Shown here piece by piece: positions 35,368-48,320 of a stretch of DNA of 64,000 nt. The stretch's first letter is position 1, and the number at the start of each line of letters is the position of its first letter. Position numbers and translations under genes: made by a program. The notes beneath the pieces are model-generated. The model was not told the origin of the DNA, searched no databases, and worked only from the letters and a program-made list of their open reading frames with translations. Source of the DNA: Paenibacillaceae bacterium (GTDB taxonomy: Bacteria; Bacillota; Bacilli; Paenibacillales; Paenibacillaceae); assembly GCA_004134985.1 (NCBI GenBank), contig REGQ01000007.1, forward strand, positions 124,001 to 188,000, written 5' to 3'.

Positions 35368-35871
35368 TTGGCAAACGCAAAAATTATCGAAGGCAAACAA
35401 CTTGAAGTCAATGAAATTGCGGAAAAATTGCGCGGCAGTGTATGTACAGTCGTCGCTGACTACCGCGGTTTGAACGTGGCACAAGTGACTGAACTGCGCA
35501 AACAGCTTCGCGAAGCTGGCGTAGAATTCCAAGTGTTGAAAAACTCGCTGGTTCGTCGCGCTACAGTCAATGCCGAGCTTTCGGAATTGAATGACGTGCT
35601 GGCTGGACCGACTGCGATTGCTTTCGCAAAGGATGACGTTGTATCGCCTGCTAAAATTTTGAGCACATTCGCGAAAAAGAACGAAGCGCTCAAAGTTAAA
35701 GGCGGCGTAGTAGAAGGCCAAGTTGTTGGTGTGGAACAGATTAAAGCACTTGCTGACCTTCCATCCCGCGATGGCTTGCTGTCCATGCTCCTCAGCGTGC
35801 TTCAAGCGCCTGTGCGCAACTTCGCGCTTGCAGTTAAAGCAGTATCGGAAAAACAAGAGCAACAAGCTTAA
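35368..35871 (+). CDS. rplJ: 50S ribosomal protein L10
   Basis: A 167-residue stalk protein that anchors L12 dimers. Typical segments: [31 protein letters not shown], and the C-terminal helix that binds L12. TTG start with AGGAGGTGTAG upstream. It lies directly after the L10 leader and 45 nt before rplL. Confidence 0.97.
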   Translation: MANAKIIEGKQLEVNEIAEKLRGSVCTVVADYRGLNVAQVTELRKQLREAGVEFQVLKNSLVRRATVNAELSELNDVLAGPTAIAFAKDDVVSPAKILSTFAKKNEALKVKGGVVEGQVVGVEQIKALADLPSRDGLLSMLLSVLQAPVRNFALAVKAVSEKQEQQA

Positions 35872-35916
35872 TCGGCTAAGAGCCGTATAAAAACTACATT
35901 CTATGGAGGTTTAACC

Positions 35917-36279
35917 ATGAGTAAAGAGCAAATTCTTGAAGCCATCAAAGGCATGAACGTTCTTGAACTGAATGATCTTGTTAAAGCAATCGAAGAGGAA
36001 TTCGGCGTAACAGCTGCTGCACCAGTTGCAGTTGTAGCTGGCGGCGGAGCTGCAGAAGTAGAAGAGCAAAGCGAGTTCGACGTAATCCTGAACAACGCTG
36101 GCGCTTCCAAAATCAACGTTATCAAAGCTGTTCGTGAAATCACTGGCCTTGGTCTGAAAGAAGCAAAAGACCTGGTTGATGGCGCTCCTAAACCAATCAA
36201 AGAAAAAGTATCTAAAGAAGATGCTGAAGCAGTCAAAGCTAAGCTTGAAGAAGCTGGCGCAGCTGTAGAAGTGAAGTAA
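35917..36279 (+). CDS. rplL: 50S ribosomal protein L7/L12
   Basis: A 120-residue acidic stalk protein: N-terminal dimerisation part ([15 protein letters not shown]), an Ala/Gly/Val hinge, and the factor-binding C-terminal domain ([27 protein letters not shown]). TGGAGG lies 9 nt upstream. It ends the L10 operon with a terminator 17 nt later. Confidence 0.97.
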   Translation: MSKEQILEAIKGMNVLELNDLVKAIEEEFGVTAAAPVAVVAGGGAAEVEEQSEFDVILNNAGASKINVIKAVREITGLGLKEAKDLVDGAPKPIKEKVSKEDAEAVKAKLEEAGAAVEVK

Positions 36280-36296
36280 GAACAGTTCAACAGACA

Positions 36297-36330
36297 ACCC
36301 CTTAGAGCTTGCTCTGAGGGGTTTGCTTTA
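36297..36330 (+). terminator. Terminator after rplL
   Basis: ACCCCTTAGAG (36297-36307) / CTCTGAGGGGT (36312-36322) with loop CTTG, followed by TTGCTTT. It is followed at once by a second long hairpin. Confidence 0.8.
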
Positions 36331-36377
36331 AAATACAAAGCAAGTATAGGCATCGTTCCTATACTTGCTTTGTATTT
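36331..36377. repeat. Perfect 20-bp inverted repeat after rplL
   Basis: Left arm 36331-36350 (AAATACAAAG...TATAGG) and right arm 36358-36377 (CCTATA...CTTTGTATTT) are exact complements around a 7-nt loop. No T-run follows. It may back up termination, stop exonucleases or be an RNase III target. Confidence 0.75.
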
Positions 36378-36446
36378 CAAATCGAGAGCAGATGAAATAG
36401 ATGCTTGGGCCGGAAATTATGTTATGTAGAAGGCAGGGGGATGGCG

Positions 36447-37046
36447 TTGGAACATTACTACTCAAAGACACCTGCAGCCGCGAATGACCGCCGTACTTTT
36501 GAAGCGAAGCTGAGAGGACATTCTCTTAAATTTATCACTGATGCAGGCGTGTTTGCCAAATCGGGTGTCGATTACGGGAGCCGTGTTTTGATCGAAGCGC
36601 TTGAACTGCCCGATAATGCCCGTGTGCTAGATGTCGGATGCGGCTATGGTCCGATCGGTATAACCGCGGCCAGACTGGCCCCCGCAGGCAAGGCGACTTT
36701 AATCGACATTAATGAAAGAGCTGTCGAACTGGCGCGTGAGAATGCGAAAATGAACGGGATCGGCAATATTGAGATTATACAAAGTGATTTATTCGAAGCT
36801 GTGCAGGGACGGCAATTTGATGTGCTAATTACGAACCCGCCGATTCGGGCTGGCAAGGCGGTTGTGCATCAGATTTTTGAAGAAGGGGCTGCGCTTCTGA
36901 AGCCGGGTGGTACGATGTGGGTCGTTATTCAGAAGAAACAAGGAGCGCCTTCAGCCAGGGAAAAGCTGGAAGCTGTACTCGGCGATGTTGTTGAGGTAAC
37001 GAAAGACAAAGGCTATCGTATTTTCAAGGCAACCAAATCAATATAA
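36447..37046 (+). CDS. Class I SAM-dependent rRNA methyltransferase, RsmC-like (YbxB)
   Basis: A 199-residue methyltransferase with motif I ARVLDVGCGYGPIGI (~55-69) and motif IV TNPPIRAGK. It matches the Bacillus YbxB type, RsmC-like; the target (16S G1207 in E. coli RsmC) is not shown here. TTG at 36447 is preferred: AGGGGG lies 6 nt upstream, while ATG 36441 touches it. The position between rplL and rpoB is the same as in Bacillus. Confidence 0.88.
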   Translation: MEHYYSKTPAAANDRRTFEAKLRGHSLKFITDAGVFAKSGVDYGSRVLIEALELPDNARVLDVGCGYGPIGITAARLAPAGKATLIDINERAVELARENAKMNGIGNIEIIQSDLFEAVQGRQFDVLITNPPIRAGKAVVHQIFEEGAALLKPGGTMWVVIQKKQGAPSAREKLEAVLGDVVEVTKDKGYRIFKATKSI

Positions 37047-37074
37047 ACTAAATCCACCAAATTGTGAAAATTAA

Positions 37075-37103
37075 TTGACTTGGTTATCTGACTATGGTAT
37101 TAT
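37075..37103 (+). promoter_or_regulatory. Promoter of rpoBC
   Basis: TTGACT (37075-37080), a 17-nt spacer and TATTAT (37098-37103). It gives a ~385-nt untranslated leader before rpoB. Confidence 0.65.
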
Positions 37104-37293
37104 TGTAAAATGTCAGTATTAAAAATGGGTTAAATCTCTTTAGTTGATTAAAATGTCAAGTGTTATTTTTTTGTGAATAATGCATAGAAAAATGACGTTT
37201 GACGTATAATGTTTAAATTTTGGGCAAAATTACATGATACTAGCAAAAACGGCTTTTGCTGTCGTTTGGCGGTGCGAGCATCATTTTGCTGCG

Positions 37294-37339
37294 AAATATA
37301 TGCTAGTATAGCCTATTGTTACTATGCTGACATATATTT
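37294..37339 (+). other. Folded element in the rpoB leader
   Basis: AAATATATG (37294-37302) pairs perfectly with CATATATTT (37331-37339). Inside, AGTATAG (37305-37311) pairs with CTATGCT (37322-37328, one wobble), with 2x2 internal loops. GTTTTTG follows at 37346. It may be a regulatory hairpin. A further AGCAAAA/TTTTGCT hairpin lies at 37242-37260. The rest of 37104-37494 shows no gene. Confidence 0.4.
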
Positions 37340-37494
37340 CGAGGAGTTTTTGAAATTTCGTCACACTGACCGCCAGGAACATGCTCTTTTTTCGAAATTC
37401 TTCGATAAGGGCTTTTATTTATTTCAGTTACGCTTTAATTTAGCCAAGTGCTTGTCGCGTAGGCGTTGAAGCAGACATGAGGGGTGAGGTTAAG

Positions 37495-40400
37495 TTGGCA
37501 GGACAACTTGTTCAGTATGGCCGACGCATGCGTAGAAGTTACGCTCGCATTAACGAAGTTCTCGAGGTACCAAATCTGATTGAAATTCAACAGAAATCGT
37601 ATGAAAAATTTCTTGAACGCGATTTGTTGGAATTGTTCCAGGATATTTCACCGATTCAGGATTTCACAGGCAATTTGTCTCTGGAGTTCATCGATTACAG
37701 CTTGGGCGAGCCGAAATATTCGGTTGACGAATCGAAAGAGCGTGACGTCACGTATGCTGCTCCATTACGCGTTAAGGTACGGCTCATCAACAAAGAGACC
37801 GGAGAAGTAAAGGAACAGGAAGTTTTCATGGGAGACTTCCCGCTAATGACCGAAACCGGGACGTTCATTATTAATGGGGCGGAACGGGTTATCGTCAGCC
37901 AATTGGTACGCTCACCCAGTGTTTACTTCAGCACGAAGGTCGATAAGAACGGCAAGAAAACGTACACGGCAACTGTAATTCCTAACCGGGGAGCATGGCT
38001 TGAGCTGGAGACGGACGCCAAGGATATTATTTATGTCCGCATTGACCGTACCCGCAAAATTCCGGTGACGGTATTGCTGCGTTCACTTGGTTTCGGCACC
38101 GATGCGGAAATTCTGGATTTGCTTGGGCATGACGAATACATTCGCAATACGCTTGACAAGGACAACACAGATTCTACGGAAAAAGCGCTGATTGAAATCT
38201 ATGAGCGCCTTCGTCCGGGCGAGCCGCCGACTCTTGACAATGCCAAGAGCTTGCTGGTTGCACGTTTCTTTGATCCGAAGCGTTATGACCTTGCCAATGT
38301 AGGTCGTTACAAGATCAATAAAAAGCTTCATATTAAAAACCGCTTGTTCAACCAGCGTCTTGCAGAAACATTGATCGATCCGAGTACGGGAGAAATTTTG
38401 GCGGAAAGCGGCCAGATGATCGATCGTCGTCTGCTTGATGAAATTCTGCCTTTGCTGGAGAAAAATGTTGCTTTCAAAACCTATCATGTCGCAGGCGGCG
38501 TGATGGATGAAAGTAGTATTCCACTACAAACGGTCAGTGTATTCTCACCGATTGAAGACGGCAAAATTATCAAGGTCATTTCCAATGGCCTGATTGATAA
38601 AGCTGTTAAACATATTACGCCGGCGGACATTATTTCGTCCATCAATTATTTCATCAATTTGCTGCATGGCGTAGGCAGTACGGATGATATTGACCACTTG
38701 GGGAACCGTCGTTTGCGTTCCGTAGGTGAATTGCTGCAAAACCAGTTCCGGATTGGTCTTTCCCGGATGGAACGGGTTGTGCGCGAGCGGATGTCAATCC
38801 AGGATGCGAATGCGATCACGCCACAGGCGCTGATTAACATACGTCCGGTTATTGCATCCATCAAGGAGTTTTTCGGAAGTTCACAGCTCTCCCAGTTTAT
38901 GGACCAGACGAATCCGTTGGCTGAACTGACGCATAAGCGTCGTCTTTCAGCGCTTGGACCGGGTGGTTTGACTCGGGAACGCGCGGGCTTTGAAGTCCGT
39001 GACGTTCATAACTCTCACTATGGACGTATGTGCCCGATTGAGACGCCTGAGGGACCTAACATCGGGTTGATCAACTCCTTGTCCACTTTTGCAAGGATTA
39101 ATGAATATGGCTTCATCGAGGCGCCTTACCGCTGGGTAGATCCGCGGACAGGAATCGTAACGGAGCAAATTTCGTATTTGACAGCCGATGAGGAAGACAA
39201 CTACGTTATTGCCCAAGCGAATGCAAGGCTTGGCGGCGACGGCAAGTTTTCCGACGAAAGTGTTATCGTACGGTATAACAAGCAGGCTGATAACATCCTG
39301 ACCATGCCGAGCGAACGGGTTGACTATATGGACGTTTCACCGAAGCAGGTTGTATCCGTAGCGACGGCGCTCATTCCGTTCCTTGAGAACGATGACTCCA
39401 ACCGTGCGCTAATGGGTTCCAACATGCAACGGCAAGCCGTTCCGCTTTTAATTCCTAAAGCGCCGCTTGTCGGTACGGGTATGGAGCATAAGTCAGCGAA
39501 GGATTCTGGTGTTTGTATCGTTTCCAAGCATGACGGGATCGCTGAACGGGTTACAGCTAACGAAATCTGGGTTCGCCGTGTGGAGACCATTGACGGTAAA
39601 CAGGTAACAGGCGACCTGATTAAACATAAGCTTCATAAATTTATGCGTTCCAACCAAGGGACTTGCATTAACCAGCGTCCGATTATCCGCAAGGGTGAAG
39701 TTGTTCGCAAAGGCATGATTCTTGCTGACGGACCTTCGACAGAGATGGGCGAATTGGCGCTGGGCCGCAATGTGGTCGTAGCTTTCATGACATGGGAAGG
39801 CTACAACTATGAGGATGCGATCCTGCTGAGTGAAAAGCTGGTTAAAGAAGATGTATACACTTCAATTCATATTGAAGAATATGAGTCCGAAGCGCGTGAT
39901 ACTAAGCTTGGACCAGAAGAAATTACACGCGACATTCCTAACGTGGGTGAAGAAGCGCTCAAGAACCTTGATGAGCGCGGTATTATCCGTGTTGGCGCAG
40001 AGATCGGCGCAGGGGATATTCTCGTTGGTAAAGTAACGCCTAAAGGTGTAACAGAACTGACTGCAGAAGAACGTCTGCTCCATGCGATTTTCGGCGAAAA
40101 AGCGCGTGAAGTGCGTGATACCTCGCTGCGCGTTCCTCACGGAACAGACGGTATTGTCGTCGATGTCAAGGTGTTCACAAGAGAGAACGGCGACGAGCTG
40201 CCTCCTGGTGTAAACCAGTTGGTACGTGCTTATATCGCTCAAAAACGTAAAATCTCGGAAGGCGACAAAATGGCGGGACGCCACGGCAACAAGGGTGTCA
40301 TCGCACGTATTCTTCCGGAAGAAGATATGCCTTTCCTCCCGGACGGCACGCCTGTTGAAGTCGTGCTTAACCCGCTCGGCGTTCCATCACGGATGAACAT

Positions 40401-41040
40401 CGGACAGGTGCTCGAAGTCCATTTGGGGATGGCGTGCAAACATCTTGGCATTCATGCTGCAACACCGGTATTCGATGGTGCGAGCGAGTTCGATGTGTTC
40501 GACAGCATGGAAGAGGCAGGTATGCAACGCAATGGTAAAACCGTGCTGTATGACGGAAGAACCGGTGAATCGTTCGAACGTGAAGTTACGGTTGGGGTCA
40601 TGTATATGATCAAACTGGCGCACATGGTCGATGATAAAATTCATGCTCGTTCCACAGGACCTTACTCACTCGTAACACAGCAGCCGCTCGGCGGAAAAGC
40701 GCAATTCGGCGGACAGCGTTTCGGGGAGATGGAGGTTTGGGCGCTCGAGGCCTACGGCGCAGCATATACGCTGCAAGAAATTCTTACCGTCAAGTCCGAT
40801 GACGTGGTTGGCCGCGTGAAAACTTATGAGTCGATTGTGAAGGGCGAGAATGTGCCGGAGCCGGGTGTTCCTGAATCATTCAAAGTTCTGATCAAAGAGC
40901 TGCAAAGTTTGGGAATGGACGTTAAGATCTTGAGCGAGAATGAAGAAGAGATCGAAATGAGAGAAATGGATGACGAAGATGACGGCGCGGGCGACAAGCT
41001 CAACCTGAACCTCGAAGGCACGGAAGTCGGCGTAGAGTAG
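37495..41040 (+). CDS. rpoB: RNA polymerase beta subunit
   Basis: An 1181-residue subunit starting [19 protein letters not shown], like Bacillus. TTG 37495 has GAGGTTAAG upstream; ATG 37477 is less likely. The rifampicin region reads [20 protein letters not shown], continuing [10 protein letters not shown], with the sensitive-type Asp, His, Arg and Ser. Conserved [13 protein letters not shown] and the C-terminal [18 protein letters not shown] are present. Its acidic tail ([10 protein letters not shown]) is a normal Firmicute feature. rpoC follows after a hairpin. Confidence 0.98.
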   Translation: MAGQLVQYGRRMRRSYARINEVLEVPNLIEIQQKSYEKFLERDLLELFQDISPIQDFTGNLSLEFIDYSLGEPKYSVDESKERDVTYAAPLRVKVRLINKETGEVKEQEVFMGDFPLMTETGTFIINGAERVIVSQLVRSPSVYFSTKVDKNGKKTYTATVIPNRGAWLELETDAKDIIYVRIDRTRKIPVTVLLRSLGFGTDAEILDLLGHDEYIRNTLDKDNTDSTEKALIEIYERLRPGEPPTLDNAKSLLVARFFDPKRYDLANVGRYKINKKLHIKNRLFNQRLAETLIDPSTGEILAESGQMIDRRLLDEILPLLEKNVAFKTYHVAGGVMDESSIPLQTVSVFSPIEDGKIIKVISNGLIDKAVKHITPADIISSINYFINLLHGVGSTDDIDHLGNRRLRSVGELLQNQFRIGLSRMERVVRERMSIQDANAITPQALINIRPVIASIKEFFGSSQLSQFMDQTNPLAELTHKRRLSALGPGGLTRERAGFEVRDVHNSHYGRMCPIETPEGPNIGLINSLSTFARINEYGFIEAPYRWVDPRTGIVTEQISYLTADEEDNYVIAQANARLGGDGKFSDESVIVRYNKQADNILTMPSERVDYMDVSPKQVVSVATALIPFLENDDSNRALMGSNMQRQAVPLLIPKAPLVGTGMEHKSAKDSGVCIVSKHDGIAERVTANEIWVRRVETIDGKQVTGDLIKHKLHKFMRSNQGTCINQRPIIRKGEVVRKGMILADGPSTEMGELALGRNVVVAFMTWEGYNYEDAILLSEKLVKEDVYTSIHIEEYESEARDTKLGPEEITRDIPNVGEEALKNLDERGIIRVGAEIGAGDILVGKVTPKGVTELTAEERLLHAIFGEKAREVRDTSLRVPHGTDGIVVDVKVFTRENGDELPPGVNQLVRAYIAQKRKISEGDKMAGRHGNKGVIARILPEEDMPFLPDGTPVEVVLNPLGVPSRMNIGQVLEVHLGMACKHLGIHAATPVFDGASEFDVFDSMEEAGMQRNGKTVLYDGRTGESFEREVTVGVMYMIKLAHMVDDKIHARSTGPYSLVTQQPLGGKAQFGGQRFGEMEVWALEAYGAAYTLQEILTVKSDDVVGRVKTYESIVKGENVPEPGVPESFKVLIKELQSLGMDVKILSENEEEIEMREMDDEDDGAGDKLNLNLEGTEVGVE

Positions 41041-41078
41041 GCGCTTGGAAGCATTAACCATTCATATGGAGAACAGCA

Positions 41079-41108
41079 GGTTATCCCGATCTAACAGTCG
41101 GGATAACC
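41079..41108 (+). other. Hairpin between rpoB and rpoC
   Basis: GGTTATCCCGA (41079-41089) / TCGGGATAACC (41098-41108), an 11-bp perfect stem with an 8-nt loop and no T-tract (GCGTGTTG follows). It may be a processing site or mRNA stabiliser between the two genes. Confidence 0.6.
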
Positions 41109-41153
41109 GCGTGTTGCCGGACGAATGGATACAGATTTAAGGAGGGTTGCTCC

Positions 41154-44100
41154 TTGTTGGACGTTAACAACTTTGAGTATATGAAAATCGGCCTGGCCTC
41201 CCCGGACAAGATTCGTTCATGGTCCCGCGGCGAGGTGAAAAAGCCGGAGACAATCAATTACCGAACGTTGAAGCCGGAGAAAGAAGGGCTGTTCTGCGAG
41301 AAAATCTTTGGACCGACGAAAGACTGGGAATGTCACTGCGGAAAGTACAAGCGCGTTCGTTACAAGGGCGTTGTATGTGACCGTTGCGGTGTTGAGGTAA
41401 CGCGCGCCAAGGTGCGTCGTGAACGGATGGGGCATATTGAACTGGCCGCTCCGGTCTCCCATATCTGGTACTTCAAAGGCATTCCAAGCCGGATGGGGCT
41501 TGCGCTTGACATGTCGCCCCGCTCGCTGGAAGAGATTATTTATTTCGCTTCTTACGTTGTAACTGATCCAGGCGATACACCGCTTGAGAAGAAGCAATTG
41601 CTTTCGGAGAAGGAATATCGCAGTTACCGTGAGAAGTACGGCTATGGCTTTCAGGCTGGCATGGGCGCTGAAGCTGTAAAACGTCTCTTGCAGGATATCG
41701 ATGTTGAACGTGAACTGGAAGTGCTGAAGGAAGAATTGCGCTCTGCTCAAGGGCAGCGTCGTAACCGTGCGATCAAGCGACTTGAGGTTATCGAGGCATT
41801 CCGCAACTCCGGCAATGAGCCGGAATGGATGATTCTTGATGTGCTGCCGGTCATTCCACCTGAGCTTCGCCCAATGGTTCAACTCGACGGCGGACGTTTC
41901 GCTACATCCGACTTGAACGACTTGTACCGTCGGGTAATTAACCGGAACAACCGTTTGAAGCGTCTGCTTGATCTGGGCGCGCCAGACATTATCGTTCAGA
42001 ATGAGAAGCGGATGCTTCAGGAAGCCGTTGATGCGCTGATCGATAACGGCCGCCGCGGCCGTCCTGTTACCGGACCGGGCAATCGCCCGCTCAAATCGCT
42101 GAGCCACATGCTGAAAGGTAAACAAGGACGTTTCCGGCAAAACTTGCTCGGTAAACGGGTTGACTATTCCGGTCGTTCGGTTATCGTAGTAGGACCAAGC
42201 CTGAAAATGTACCAATGCGGTTTGCCTAAAGAAATGGCACTTGAATTGTTCAAGCCGTTCGTCATGAAGGAGCTTGTCAACAAAGGGCTTGCTCATAACA
42301 TCAAGAGCGCGAAGCGCAAAGTAGAACGGGTTAGTCCTGAAGTATGGGATGTGCTTGAGGAAGTCATCAAGGAGCATCCGGTATTGCTTAACCGTGCCCC
42401 TACGCTTCACCGTTTGGGAATCCAGGCATTTGAGCCAATTCTCGTAGAAGGACGCGCAATCAAATTGCATCCGCTCGTATGTACGGCCTACAATGCCGAC
42501 TTCGACGGAGACCAAATGGCCGTTCACGTACCGTTATCCGCAGAAGCGCAGGCAGAAGCAAGATTGCTTATGCTGGCCTCCGGCAATATTCTTAACCCTA
42601 AGGATGGTAAGCCGGTTGTAACGCCGTCCCAGGATATGGTACTTGGAAGCTTCTACTTGACGATGGACAATGTCGAGGCGAAAGGTGCAGGTTCCGTGTT
42701 TGCCACGGTCAATGAGGCGATCTCTGCATACCAGCGCGGAATCGTATCGCTGCATGCGCGTATCGTTATTCCGGTCAAGGTGCTGAACAAGCAAACCTTT
42801 ACGGAGCAGCAGCAGAATTCACTGCTCGTTACGACGGTCGGCAAAGTAATATTCAATGAAATTTTCCCGGATTCGTTCCCGTACATCAATGAAGCGACCA
42901 AGTCGAATTTGTTGAATGGAACGCCGGATAAATATTTTATTTCCAAAAAAGGCACCGATTTACAGAAGTTTCTGCATGACTTGGAAACGGCTGGCGCGGT
43001 AGGAAAAGAGTATCTCGGGCTTATTATCGCAGAGTGCTTCCGCCAATACCATACTACCAAAACGTCGGTTATTCTGGATGAAATCAAGCAGCTCGGCTTT
43101 ACGTATTCCACCAAAGCAGGTATCACAATCGCGGTTTCGGACGTTACCGTTCCTGAGGAAAAGGTTGAACTGCTCGTTAGATCGGAAGAAAAGGTCAGAG
43201 TGGTTACCAATCAATACCGTCGCGGCTTGATTACCAATGAAGAGCGTTATGACCGTGTAATCGGCATCTGGAGCAAGGCGAAGGATGAAATTACGGAAAT
43301 TCTCATGAAATCGATGGATCGCTATAACTCCATCATGCTCATGGTAGATTCCAAGGCACGGGGTAATAAATCGCAGATCACGCAATTGGGTGGAATGCGG
43401 GGACTGATGGCGAACCCGTCAGGTCGGATTATCGAGCTCCCAATCAAATCGAACTTCCGCGAGGGATTGACCGTATTGGAATACTTTATTTCCACTCACG
43501 GCGCGCGGAAAGGTTTGGCGGATACGGCACTTCGTACCGCGGATTCCGGGTATTTGACCCGTCGTCTTGTTGACGTTGCTCAGGATGTAATTGTTCGTGA
43601 AGATGACTGTGGAACAGATAAAGGCTTCATGGTTAGTAAAATTCAGGACGGTAAAGAAGTAATCGAGGACCTCTATGACCGTATTGAAGGACGCTACTCC
43701 TTCGAAACTGTGCGTCATCCACAGACAGGCGAAGTCATTGTCAATCGCAATGAACTGATTAATTCGAACAAGGCGGATGCGATTATTGATGCCAATGTCG
43801 AAAAACTGCAAATTCGTTCTGTGCTGAGCTGTCGTGCGCGTCATGGCGTTTGTAAAATTTGTTATGGCCGCAACTTGGCTACTGGCAAGCATGTTGAAAT
43901 CGGTGAAGCAGTTGGTATTATCGCAGCTCAATCGATCGGTGAGCCAGGAACCCAGCTGACAATGCGGACGTTCCATACCGGCGGTGTAGCCGGAGATGAC
44001 ATCACCCAAGGTTTGCCGCGTATTCAAGAGCTGTTCGAGGCGCGTAATCCGAAGGGGCAAGCGATTATTTCCGAACTTGATGGTGTCATCAAGGAAATTC

Positions 44101-44777
44101 GCGAAGCGAAGGACCGTCGTGAGATTGAAGTCCAAGGTGAAGCGGAATCCAAGGTGTACTCTGTCACTTACGGTTCCCGTATCCGGGTGACGCTCGGTCA
44201 GCATATCGAAGCAGGCGACGAGCTTACCGATGGATCGATCGATCCGAAGGATATGCTGCGCATCAAGGGTATTCGTGGTGTACAGAACTACATTCTGCAA
44301 GAAGTTCAGCGCGTATACCGTAACCAGGGTGTAGAAATCAACGACAAGCACGTTGAAGTTATGATCAAGCAGATGCTTCGCAAAATCCGAATTGTCGATG
44401 CCGGAGGCACAACATTGCTGCCGGGCGCCTTCGTTGATATTCATGAATACGAAGCAGCGAACCGTGAAGCGATTTTCTCTGACAATGAGCCGGCGGTTGC
44501 CAAGCCGGTACTGCTCGGGATTACGAAAGCGTCGCTCGAAACCGACTCCTTCTTGTCCGCGGCTTCTTTCCAGGAGACAACACGTGTCTTGACTGATGCA
44601 GCGATCAAAGGAAAAGTCGATCAGTTGCTTGGTCTCAAAGAGAATGTTATCATCGGTAAGCTGATTCCTGCCGGTACAGGTATGAATCGTTATCGCAGCA
44701 TTAAATTTGCAGGTTTTGATGAAGAAGATCAGGTGCTGCAAGAGCAGGATCTTGAGGCGGTTCAGGTCGAATCCTGA
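41154..44777 (+). CDS. rpoC: RNA polymerase beta' subunit
   Basis: A 1207-residue subunit beginning [20 protein letters not shown]. It has the N-terminal zinc ribbon (CHCGKYKR...CDRCGVEVT), the catalytic [12 protein letters not shown] triad, and the second zinc site ([15 protein letters not shown]). TTG start with AAGGAGGG upstream. It ends the rpoBC operon, with a terminator 25 nt later. Confidence 0.98.
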   Translation: MLDVNNFEYMKIGLASPDKIRSWSRGEVKKPETINYRTLKPEKEGLFCEKIFGPTKDWECHCGKYKRVRYKGVVCDRCGVEVTRAKVRRERMGHIELAAPVSHIWYFKGIPSRMGLALDMSPRSLEEIIYFASYVVTDPGDTPLEKKQLLSEKEYRSYREKYGYGFQAGMGAEAVKRLLQDIDVERELEVLKEELRSAQGQRRNRAIKRLEVIEAFRNSGNEPEWMILDVLPVIPPELRPMVQLDGGRFATSDLNDLYRRVINRNNRLKRLLDLGAPDIIVQNEKRMLQEAVDALIDNGRRGRPVTGPGNRPLKSLSHMLKGKQGRFRQNLLGKRVDYSGRSVIVVGPSLKMYQCGLPKEMALELFKPFVMKELVNKGLAHNIKSAKRKVERVSPEVWDVLEEVIKEHPVLLNRAPTLHRLGIQAFEPILVEGRAIKLHPLVCTAYNADFDGDQMAVHVPLSAEAQAEARLLMLASGNILNPKDGKPVVTPSQDMVLGSFYLTMDNVEAKGAGSVFATVNEAISAYQRGIVSLHARIVIPVKVLNKQTFTEQQQNSLLVTTVGKVIFNEIFPDSFPYINEATKSNLLNGTPDKYFISKKGTDLQKFLHDLETAGAVGKEYLGLIIAECFRQYHTTKTSVILDEIKQLGFTYSTKAGITIAVSDVTVPEEKVELLVRSEEKVRVVTNQYRRGLITNEERYDRVIGIWSKAKDEITEILMKSMDRYNSIMLMVDSKARGNKSQITQLGGMRGLMANPSGRIIELPIKSNFREGLTVLEYFISTHGARKGLADTALRTADSGYLTRRLVDVAQDVIVREDDCGTDKGFMVSKIQDGKEVIEDLYDRIEGRYSFETVRHPQTGEVIVNRNELINSNKADAIIDANVEKLQIRSVLSCRARHGVCKICYGRNLATGKHVEIGEAVGIIAAQSIGEPGTQLTMRTFHTGGVAGDDITQGLPRIQELFEARNPKGQAIISELDGVIKEIREAKDRREIEVQGEAESKVYSVTYGSRIRVTLGQHIEAGDELTDGSIDPKDMLRIKGIRGVQNYILQEVQRVYRNQGVEINDKHVEVMIKQMLRKIRIVDAGGTTLLPGAFVDIHEYEAANREAIFSDNEPAVAKPVLLGITKASLETDSFLSAASFQETTRVLTDAAIKGKVDQLLGLKENVIIGKLIPAGTGMNRYRSIKFAGFDEEDQVLQEQDLEAVQVES

Positions 44778-44802
44778 TCTAACTTTCTGATATAAGCAGC
44801 AT

Positions 44803-44856
44803 GGGATGCCGGTAAACAGTGATTTTGGTATAACGCCGGCATCCCTTCTTTTTATT
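44803..44856 (+). terminator. Terminator of rpoBC
   Basis: GGGATGCCGG (44803-44812) / CCGGCATCCC (44836-44845) followed by TTCTTTTTATT. Confidence 0.85.
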
Positions 44857-44900
44857 ACAGCTGCTGCAATGCAATCTAGATAAAAGGGTTGCGAAAAAAC

Positions 44901-44930
44901 TTGACATTGCAGCCTATTGGATGCTATTAT
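44901..44930 (+). promoter_or_regulatory. Promoter of the str operon (rpsL)
   Basis: TTGACA (44901-44906), an 18-nt spacer and TATTAT (44925-44930). It produces a leader of about 210 nt before rpsL. Confidence 0.7.
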
Positions 44931-45027
44931 GTCGTAGTGTGCCTGAAGATACGGATTCTAAGAGTTGAATGAAGCTGACAATTACTTGATAGCTGCATTG
45001 ATCTCTGATGATAATAAGGAATTTGTT

Positions 45028-45066
45028 ATTTTGTCAGTCGTAAGTCTGATTGACAGAATTTTTATT
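45028..45066 (+). terminator. Possible attenuator in the rpsL leader
   Basis: ATTTTGTCAGTC (45028-45039) pairs with GATTGACAGAAT (45048-45059) with two wobbles, followed by TTTTATTTG. It lies ~90 nt downstream of the predicted start and ~80 nt before rpsL. The stem is AT-rich, so termination would be partial. Confidence 0.4.
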
Positions 45067-45145
45067 TGTTCCTTTATGAACCGCCTGGATCTGTGGGCTT
45101 AAAAAGTAAAACAGTTTTGGATGAATGAAGGAAGGGGGTAGCAAC

Positions 45146-45565
45146 ATGCCAACTATTAACCAACTGGTTCGGAAAGGCCGTCAGGCTAAAGTTGTAAAAT
45201 CGAAATCGCCAGCTCTTCAAAAAAGCTTCAATGCACTTAAGCGTGTTGAGAACGACCTTAGCGCTCCTCAAAAACGTGGCGTATGTACACGTGTAGGAAC
45301 AATGACACCGAAGAAACCGAACTCAGCATTGCGTAAATACGCAAGGGTGCGTCTGACAAACCGTGTAGAGGTAACAGCCTATATTGGAGGAATCGGACAC
45401 AACCTGCAAGAGCACAGCGTGGTATTGGTACGTGGAGGCCGGGTTAAAGACTTGCCGGGTGTACGTTATCATATCGTTCGCGGCGCATTGGATACAGCAG
45501 GCGTTAACAACCGGATGCAAGCTCGTTCCAAATACGGTACGAAGCGTCCTAAAGTTAAAAAGTAA
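45146..45565 (+). CDS. rpsL: 30S ribosomal protein S12
   Basis: A 139-residue protein starting [16 protein letters not shown]. The decoding-centre segments [15 protein letters not shown] and [13 protein letters not shown] keep the lysines whose change gives streptomycin resistance, so a sensitive type is predicted. AAGGGGG lies upstream. The L7Ae-like gene found here in Bacillus is absent. Confidence 0.97.
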   Translation: MPTINQLVRKGRQAKVVKSKSPALQKSFNALKRVENDLSAPQKRGVCTRVGTMTPKKPNSALRKYARVRLTNRVEVTAYIGGIGHNLQEHSVVLVRGGRVKDLPGVRYHIVRGALDTAGVNNRMQARSKYGTKRPKVKK

Positions 45566-45623
45566 GCTGAACATTCAATAGAAATGACTCGTTAATAAAT
45601 ATTAGAGAAAGGGGGATTACCTC

Positions 45624-46094
45624 ATGCCACGCAAAGGTCCTGTAACGAAGCGCGATGTGCTTCCTGACCCGCTGTATAACAGCAAACTGGTAACTCGTCT
45701 CATTAATCGTATTATGATTGACGGTAAACGCGGTGTTGCCCAGACAATTCTTTATGATGCTTTCAAATTGGTTCAACAGCGTACCGAGAAAGAACCGATG
45801 GAAGTTTTCGAGGCTGCCATCAAGAACATCATGCCTGTGCTTGAAGTTAAAGCCCGCCGTGTAGGTGGATCTAACTATCAAGTACCGATCGAGGTTAAAC
45901 CTGAACGTCGGACAGCGCTTGGTCTCCGTTGGCTCGTGAACTATTCACGTAACCGCGGTGAGAAAACGATGGAAGAACGTTTGGCTGCCGAGATTATCGA
46001 CGCGTCGAACAACACTGGTGCTTCAGTAAAAAAACGTGAAGATACTCACAAAATGGCAGAAGCGAACAAAGCGTATGCTCATTACCGCTGGTAG
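45624..46094 (+). CDS. rpsG: 30S ribosomal protein S7
   Basis: A 156-residue protein starting [18 protein letters not shown], with [13 protein letters not shown]. It nucleates the 16S 3' head. AAAGGGGG lies upstream. fusA starts 28 nt after it. Confidence 0.97.
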   Translation: MPRKGPVTKRDVLPDPLYNSKLVTRLINRIMIDGKRGVAQTILYDAFKLVQQRTEKEPMEVFEAAIKNIMPVLEVKARRVGGSNYQVPIEVKPERRTALGLRWLVNYSRNRGEKTMEERLAAEIIDASNNTGASVKKREDTHKMAEANKAYAHYRW

Positions 46095-46122
46095 GATTTA
46101 AATACGGAGGGAGACATTATTT

Positions 46123-48198
<2,076 letters not shown>

Positions 48199-48239
48199 GA
48201 CCTGTTAACTGCTGGTTAATAGCATAATTAAGTACCCGG

Positions 48240-48276
48240 CCTGTTGCAAGCCTTGTTCGCAAGGTGCCGCAATAGG
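48240..48276 (+). other. Nested stem-loop between fusA and tuf
   Basis: The outer arms CCTGTTGC (48240-48247) and GCAATAGG (48269-48276) pair with one wobble. The inner CCTTG/CAAGG (48251-48264) is capped by a TTCG tetraloop. No T-run follows. It lies ~45 nt before tuf and could modulate the EF-G/EF-Tu ratio or mark an RNA-processing site. Confidence 0.5.
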
Positions 48277-48320
48277 ACCATAACATATCATTTTTTGATT
48301 AATAAGGAGGATTAAGTTCA

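Noticed and set aside
37205-37210. Second rpoB promoter at a TATAAT
   Set aside because: No -35 at 16-18 nt; the closest TTG word is 28 nt upstream.
41217-42527. A 436-codon open frame opposite rpoC (and a similar one at 43419-44741)
   Set aside because: Antisense shadow of a highly conserved gene with no start signals of its own.
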